Of a DNA stretch of 64,000 nucleotides, positions 61,430-64,000 are shown in pieces. Below the pieces are notes generated by a model, which saw only the letters and a program-made list of their open reading frames with translations, ran no database searches and was not told the DNA's origin. Positions within the stretch are counted from its first letter, which is position 1. Each line of letters opens with the position of its first letter. Source of the stretch: a virus; the IMG/VR virus record IMGVR_UViG_3300010157_000062, positions 1-64,000 of that record. One strand, given 5' to 3'. Position numbers and translations under genes: made by a program.

Positions 61430-61651
61430 TCAATAGGTATAAGCGGAGAAAGTTTTTGCGTCCTTCATCAGACAATATGATGCACGATTATTTGGAAATT
61501 CATTTTTCCGATGTGCCCTAGGTCCACGATACCGAACCTTGTATTTCCCTGGATATACGGAGCGAAACTCATTTAATAAATGAATAGGTATGTTAGTGAA
61601 TACTGCGGAAGTATTCGACCGAGAATAAAAACGAAAGATATTGAAAAACAT
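61430..61651 (-). CDS. Small basic conserved protein (73 aa)
   Basis: Basic protein with VYPGKYKVRYRGPRAHRKNEFPNNRASYCLMKDAKTFSAY; the KVRYRGPR...C-L-K-D-A motif recurs in phage proteins of unknown function. One-base overlap with the preceding gene. Confidence 0.65.
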   Translation of the reverse strand: MFFNIFRFYSRSNTSAVFTNIPIHLLNEFRSVYPGKYKVRYRGPRAHRKNEFPNNRASYCLMKDAKTFSAYTY

Positions 61652-61836
61652 TATTCTTCCTCCACCGTAGCAAAGAGTTTAGCACCTTCGTTCATAAAAA
61701 CATGGAATGCAACCATAGTCTTTTCAGAATAAACCATTTTCCCATGTTTCTGGATGTCCTGTAGGACTTCAAGAAAACCGAGACCAAGAAAGTTCCGTTC
61801 TTTTTCGAGAATGGAGATAGCAGTAGTAATTTTCAT
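61651..61836 (-). CDS. Small hypothetical early protein (61 aa)
   Basis: MKITTAISILEKERNFLGLGFLEVLQDIQKHGKMVYSEKTMVAFHVFMNEGAKLFATVEEE. ATG at 61836 has AAGGAACT and lies just downstream of a TTGCCA promoter; seven-codon upstream extension would begin before good ribosome signals. Function unknown. Confidence 0.65.
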   Translation of the reverse strand: MKITTAISILEKERNFLGLGFLEVLQDIQKHGKMVYSEKTMVAFHVFMNEGAKLFATVEEE

Positions 61837-61865
61837 AGAGAGTTCCTTATCAATCAATAGAGTCT

Positions 61866-61894
61866 ATTATACAGGTTCCAGAGAAGAATGGCAA
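61866..61894 (-). promoter_or_regulatory. Early promoter TTGCCA-17-TATAAT
   Basis: TTGCCA (61894-61889), 17-bp spacer, TATAAT (61871-61866); about 23-nt leader to the ATG at 61836. Confidence 0.88.
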
Positions 61895-61935
61895 GTAAGA
61901 GAAAAGTAATCCATTTCTCCGGTCAAGTATTCACC

Positions 61936-62142
61936 TTACCGCTTATAGTGAACCGGACGTTCATAACGACCTCCAGAATCACGATAAACAGAGACATAAT
62001 GACCATGCTTTGAACCATCATCAAAAGTGTAAGAGTACGTGGAATCATAAGAAAGTGGAGGGAAATTAAGTGCCCAAGATTCCAGCAGTCCCTCAGATTC
62101 GAGAGCAGAATTGAGAGTAGGGAAGAAGTTTTGTTTCATCAT
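61936..62142 (-). CDS. Small hypothetical early protein, probably leaderless (68 aa)
   Basis: MMKQNFFPTLNSALESEGLLESWALNFPPLSYDSTYSYTFDDGSKHGHYVSVYRDSGGRYERPVHYKR; polar, aromatic-rich. The -10 box ends 7 bp before the first ATG, so transcription should start at or next to it; there is no Shine-Dalgarno and no later in-frame ATG before the conserved-looking part. Function unknown. Confidence 0.6.
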   Translation of the reverse strand: MMKQNFFPTLNSALESEGLLESWALNFPPLSYDSTYSYTFDDGSKHGHYVSVYRDSGGRYERPVHYKR

Positions 62143-62149
62143 GTAGAGT

Positions 62150-62177
62150 ATTATAGCGGTACTGGTAGGAATGGCAA
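62150..62177 (-). promoter_or_regulatory. Early promoter TTGCCA-16-TATAAT
   Basis: TTGCCA (62177-62172), 16-bp spacer, TATAAT (62155-62150). Predicted start at about 62143, next to the ATG at 62142. Confidence 0.88.
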
Positions 62178-62190
62178 TGGAATATTTGCG

Positions 62191-62212
62191 TTTGTTGTGA
62201 AAAAACAACAAA
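62191..62212. repeat. TTTGTTGT-N6-ACAACAAA inverted repeat upstream of early promoter
   Basis: Eight-base arms, 14 bp upstream of the -35 at 62172-62177 and just beside the DnaA-box cluster. Strongest copy of the recurring element. Confidence 0.8.
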
Positions 62213-62218
62213 AAAATC

Positions 62219-62250
62219 TGTGGATAAAGCTGTGGATAAGTTGTGGATAT
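62219..62250. repeat. Cluster of three DnaA-box-like 9-mers
   Basis: TGTGGATAA at 62219-62227 and 62231-62239 (exact complement of the TTATCCACA consensus) and TGTGGATAT at 62242-62250, spaced 12 and 11 bp, so on roughly the same face of the helix. Confidence 0.8.
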
Positions 62251-62278
62251 CTTTTTGGAATGTGTTTGGGAAACCAGT

Positions 62279-62330
62279 ATGCATTATAGCGCATATGTAA
62301 CGGATGCGACATGCATTATACTGCATATGT
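62279..62330. repeat. Two 20-bp direct repeats (18/20 identical)
   Basis: Copies at 62279-62298 and 62311-62330 differ only in the two central bases of ATGCATTATA(GC/CT)GCATATGT. The second copy is flanked by GCGACAT/ATGTCGC arms, so it can form a hairpin. Iteron-like arrangement. Confidence 0.85.
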
Positions 62331-62420
62331 CGCTGGCTGTGTCGCGGTGTGTCGTTGGTGTGTAAGTACCAGTGGGACTTAGTGTCTGGCTGCCAAGCCC
62401 TGAAATATTCTCAGCGAGCC

Positions 62421-62597
62421 TCAGAGTACCACAGTGGTACCACAGCACGACCACAGCACGTTCCAGCGTGTCCGGTGATGGTCTGGTAGAGTACCATTCA
62501 GAGCACCGCAGTGGTATACTGGAATATGCACTGGATTAGACTGGATTAATCCATCAGGCAGCCGCCACGTCCATCCCCAGTGTGCTGTTCGAACCAT
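62421..62597 (-). CDS. Doubtful small ORF behind an early promoter (58 aa)
   Basis: MVRTAHWGWTWRLPDGLIQS... with five tryptophans. The only support is that its ATG lies exactly at the predicted transcription start of the promoter at 62604-62632, like two other leaderless early genes. It runs through the tandem and inverted repeats and its composition is unlike its neighbours, so a non-coding RNA or control region is at least as likely. Confidence 0.3.
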   Translation of the reverse strand: MVRTAHWGWTWRLPDGLIQSNPVHIPVYHCGALNGTLPDHHRTRWNVLWSCCGTTVVL

Positions 62598-62603
62598 GCA
62601 TCT

Positions 62604-62632
62604 ATTATAACTCAAAAAAAGCCACCTGGCAA
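62604..62632 (-). promoter_or_regulatory. Early promoter TTGCCA-17-TATAAT
   Basis: TTGCCA (62632-62627), 17-bp spacer, TATAAT (62609-62604), reading into the repeat-rich region. It could drive the doubtful ORF, a non-coding RNA, or transcription that activates the DnaA-box region. Confidence 0.88.
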
Positions 62633-62648
62633 CCACCTGGTGACTCAC

Positions 62649-62666
62649 TGTTGTTTCTTTACAACA
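62649..62666. repeat. TGTTGT-N6-ACAACA inverted repeat upstream of early promoter
   Basis: Six-base arms, 16 bp upstream of the -35 at 62627-62632, overlapping the stop of the 73-aa gene region. Same layout as the other copies. Confidence 0.75.
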
Positions 62667-62880
62667 TCAATTCATTTTCATTCGGAATAGGTTCTCCTGT
62701 TATCCAATAGTCCTGTTCTTCCTCAGTGCATAGTTGACCCTCCACCTGGAACACCAGGTCGGTGGCTGTCTTTTCATCACAACCAGTGGTGTGTCTCACG
62801 AATGCAATAATGTCCTCGAATGCATCGCCATTGGTAATGCAGGATTCAACATCGATTATCAGGTTTTTAAATTTACTCAT
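62659..62880 (-). CDS. Small acidic hypothetical protein (73 aa)
   Basis: MSKFKNLIIDVESCITNGDAFEDIIAFVRHTTGCDEKTATDLVFQVEGQLCTEEEQDYW; helical and acidic with three cysteines. Ribosome site AAGGGA. Overlaps the preceding gene by 8 bp. No function recognised. Confidence 0.62.
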   Translation of the reverse strand: MSKFKNLIIDVESCITNGDAFEDIIAFVRHTTGCDEKTATDLVFQVEGQLCTEEEQDYWITGEPIPNENELML

Positions 62881-63055
62881 TGTCTTCCCTTAGGTCATAA
62901 TAAACGTCAGCAAGGATGTCCAGCGCCTGTTGGATGGCTGCCAGCAGGTTTTCATTGTGTGGATTGTTTTGTTTTTCCAGCCGGTGTTGCACCTCGAGGA
63001 TGCAATCCTCAGAGTGGGAAATGGTCGATGCCATCTCATTGGATTTTGTTCTCAT
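62873..63055 (-). CDS. Small hypothetical protein (60 aa)
   Basis: MRTKSNEMASTISHSEDCILEVQHRLEKQNNPHNENLLAAIQQALDILADVYYDLREDNE; helical. Start shares a base with the stop of the preceding 35-aa gene (TAATG). Function unknown. Confidence 0.62.
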   Translation of the reverse strand: MRTKSNEMASTISHSEDCILEVQHRLEKQNNPHNENLLAAIQQALDILADVYYDLREDNE

Positions 63056-63162
63056 TATTTCACCTTTATTTTGTATATGTGAGTGCGTTTAACTGGAATG
63101 ACCGGCAGAACGTGGGTGCGGTCCTTTAACCAATTAATCATATAAGTCCAACGAATGTCCAT
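63055..63162 (-). CDS. Small basic peptide (35 aa)
   Basis: MDIRWTYMINWLKDRTHVLPVIPVKRTHIYKIKVK, with a good ribosome site (AGGAG, 6 bp from the ATG) and a TAATG junction to the next gene, so it is probably translated. Too short to classify. Confidence 0.6.
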   Translation of the reverse strand: MDIRWTYMINWLKDRTHVLPVIPVKRTHIYKIKVK

Positions 63163-63174
63163 AATTTTCTCCTA

Positions 63175-64000
63175 TTAACCGCAGATGGTATATTCTGCAA
63201 GGTCTTTCCACTTTGCACCGGCAGACTTACGAATCTTGGTAGTCTGGATCAGTGTACGGAGAGAAAGTTCTTTCACCTCATCTTGGAGGTTGTCAATCAG
63301 GTCCAGAGCCTCGGACTTTTCTGTCTTTGAATAATCAGGCATAAACTCTGGGAGGGACACCAGGTGGCGCATACGCTCGACCTTTTGCTCGGTTGTCATT
63401 GTCAGGTCAACCGCCATCGAACGGGTGATGATGGCTTGGTCCATCGAATCAGAGGAGATATTGGAGATAAACACCACGCGACCCTTGAATTCAAAGGATT
63501 GTGGTAGTTCCTCATCACGCATATCCGCACGCCATGAGATAACACGGCGAGAGTAGGAATCGAGAGCACCTTTAAGCAGGTTCAGGGAGACCGGATCTTT
63601 TAGCACCGAGTCGCAATCATCGAACACAACCACGCCGTCCTTGTTTTCATACAGTGTACGGTACAGGCCCTTAGGTGTAGAATAACCCTTGATAACGCGG
63701 TAGGATTTTGAGGTGTTGATTTTACCACCTACCTCGAATTCATCGAGGAGAGTAACATCACGCATGCCGGCATCATTCAGTGCCTTGGTGACGGTGTGGG
63801 ACTTGCCGAGGCCACCAGGACCAGACACTACCACCGAGGACTGGTCACCTTTCACCAACATGGAAACCATGTCCGAGACAAAACCGAACCGCTGGTTGAT
63901 GGTGAAACGGGACTCCTTGAGAGCCAACGGTGCCAGCGAGGATGCACCACCGGTGGCTTTACGGATCACATAGTCCATGTGGGATTTATTGGCACGCTTC
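63175..64000 (-). CDS. AAA+ ATPase (5' end beyond window)
   Basis: Walker A VVSGPGGLGKSHTV near residue 51 (counted from the ATG at 63978), Walker B GVVVFDDCDSVLKD near 114, sensor 1 RVVFISNISSDSMDQAI. The frame stays open to base 64000 and the ATG at 63978 has no ribosome site, so the true start is probably further right. C-terminal helical lid present. A phage ATPase of unclear partner; ends 12 bp before the 35-aa gene. Confidence 0.85.
   Translation of the reverse strand, partial: KRANKSHMDYVIRKATGGASSLAPLALKESRFTINQRFGFVSDMVSMLVKGDQSSVVVSGPGGLGKSHTVTKALNDAGMRDVTLLDEFEVGGKINTSKSYRVIKGYSTPKGLYRTLYENKDGVVVFDDCDSVLKDPVSLNLLKGALDSYSRRVISWRADMRDEELPQSFEFKGRVVFISNISSDSMDQAIITRSMAVDLTMTTEQKVERMRHLVSLPEFMPDYSKTEKSEALDLIDNLQDEVKELSLRTLIQTTKIRKSAGAKWKDLAEYTICG

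Larger units (their letters stand above)
62213..62600. other. Gene-poor repeat-rich region, candidate replication origin/control region
   Basis: The largest interval without a confident gene. It holds three DnaA-box-like 9-mers (62219-62250), two 20-bp direct repeats, the inverted repeat GTACCAC-A-GTGGTAC (62426-62440), a perfect 11-bp tandem ACCACAGCACG (62439-62460) and a near-perfect 10-bp tandem ACTGGATTA(G/A) (62530-62549). Base composition is visibly more GC-rich than the flanks. A short, doubtful ORF (62421-62597) lies inside. Origin function is inference. Confidence 0.5.

Noticed and set aside
1-64000. CRISPR array, insertion sequence, integrase or attachment site
   Set aside because: No regular spacer-repeat pattern, transposase or recombinase motifs found; the only long exact direct repeat outside repetitive coding sequence is the pair at 43041 and 43349.

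Overview
The window is part of the genome of a T4-like, contractile-tailed phage (myovirus). It carries recognisable homologues of T4 gp4, gp5, gp6, gp8, gp25, gp26, gp27, gp48, gp53 and gp54 (tail and baseplate), of gp32, gp33 and gp59 (replication and late transcription), and phoH and 2OG-Fe(II) oxygenase genes typical of aquatic T4-like phages. It is AT-rich, densely packed (many ATGA and TAATG overlaps), and has no tRNA genes, integrase, transposase or CRISPR array that I can see. The host is unknown. The phage encodes a circularly permuted tmRNA whose tag ends FALAA, which fits a proteobacterial host, perhaps betaproteobacterial; that is inference only.

Layout. 1-31952, minus strand: the virion operon read from gp48 (31952) leftwards through gp53, gp27-like hub, split gp5, gp25, gp6, a gp7-position protein, gp8, a 2173-aa DUF4815-type protein and a set of long fibres with collagen-like and coiled-coil repeats, one ending in an S74 self-cleaving chaperone. 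31991-39490, plus strand: gp4, a glycosyltransferase-FkbM methyltransferase fusion, gp54, gp26 with a -1 frameshift extension, and two tape-measure/hub-type proteins, ending at a bidirectional terminator (39491-39514). 39516-43310, minus: gp32, a HAD nucleotidase, gp59, gp33, and a small envelope/lysis group (membrane peptide, SleB-like hydrolase, secreted beta-barrel-like protein). 43345-43646: the permuted tmRNA behind a consensus sigma-70 promoter. 43699-44691: two late structural genes with their own T4-type late promoter motif. 44703-64000, minus: early/middle metabolism and takeover genes (RecB-like nuclease, PhoH, oxygenase, MazG-like, glycosyltransferase, three AAA+ ATPases, nucleotidyltransferase, kinase, DEDD exonuclease) and many small proteins.

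Regulation visible in the sequence. Eight promoters in the early region share an unusual -35 box (TTGCCA or a one-base variant) 16-17 bp from a TATAAT-type -10, and a ninth has a related -35. Six have a TGTTG...CAACA inverted repeat just upstream of or over the -35. Three place the start codon at the predicted transcription start, so those messages look leaderless. The only long gene-poor stretch (62143-62658) holds three DnaA-box-like 9-mers and several direct and inverted repeats and is the best candidate for an origin or control region. Late genes have TATAAATA-type motifs.

Most noteworthy: the permuted tmRNA with tag ANDSQFALAA; the T TTT TTC frameshift joining gp26 to a downstream ORF ahead of the tape-measure genes; the promoter/inverted-repeat module; an in-frame UGA splitting a conserved early gene; five diverged copies of an MNERIKELA-type small gene; and apparent relocation of the tail lysozyme from gp5 to a hub/tape-measure protein.
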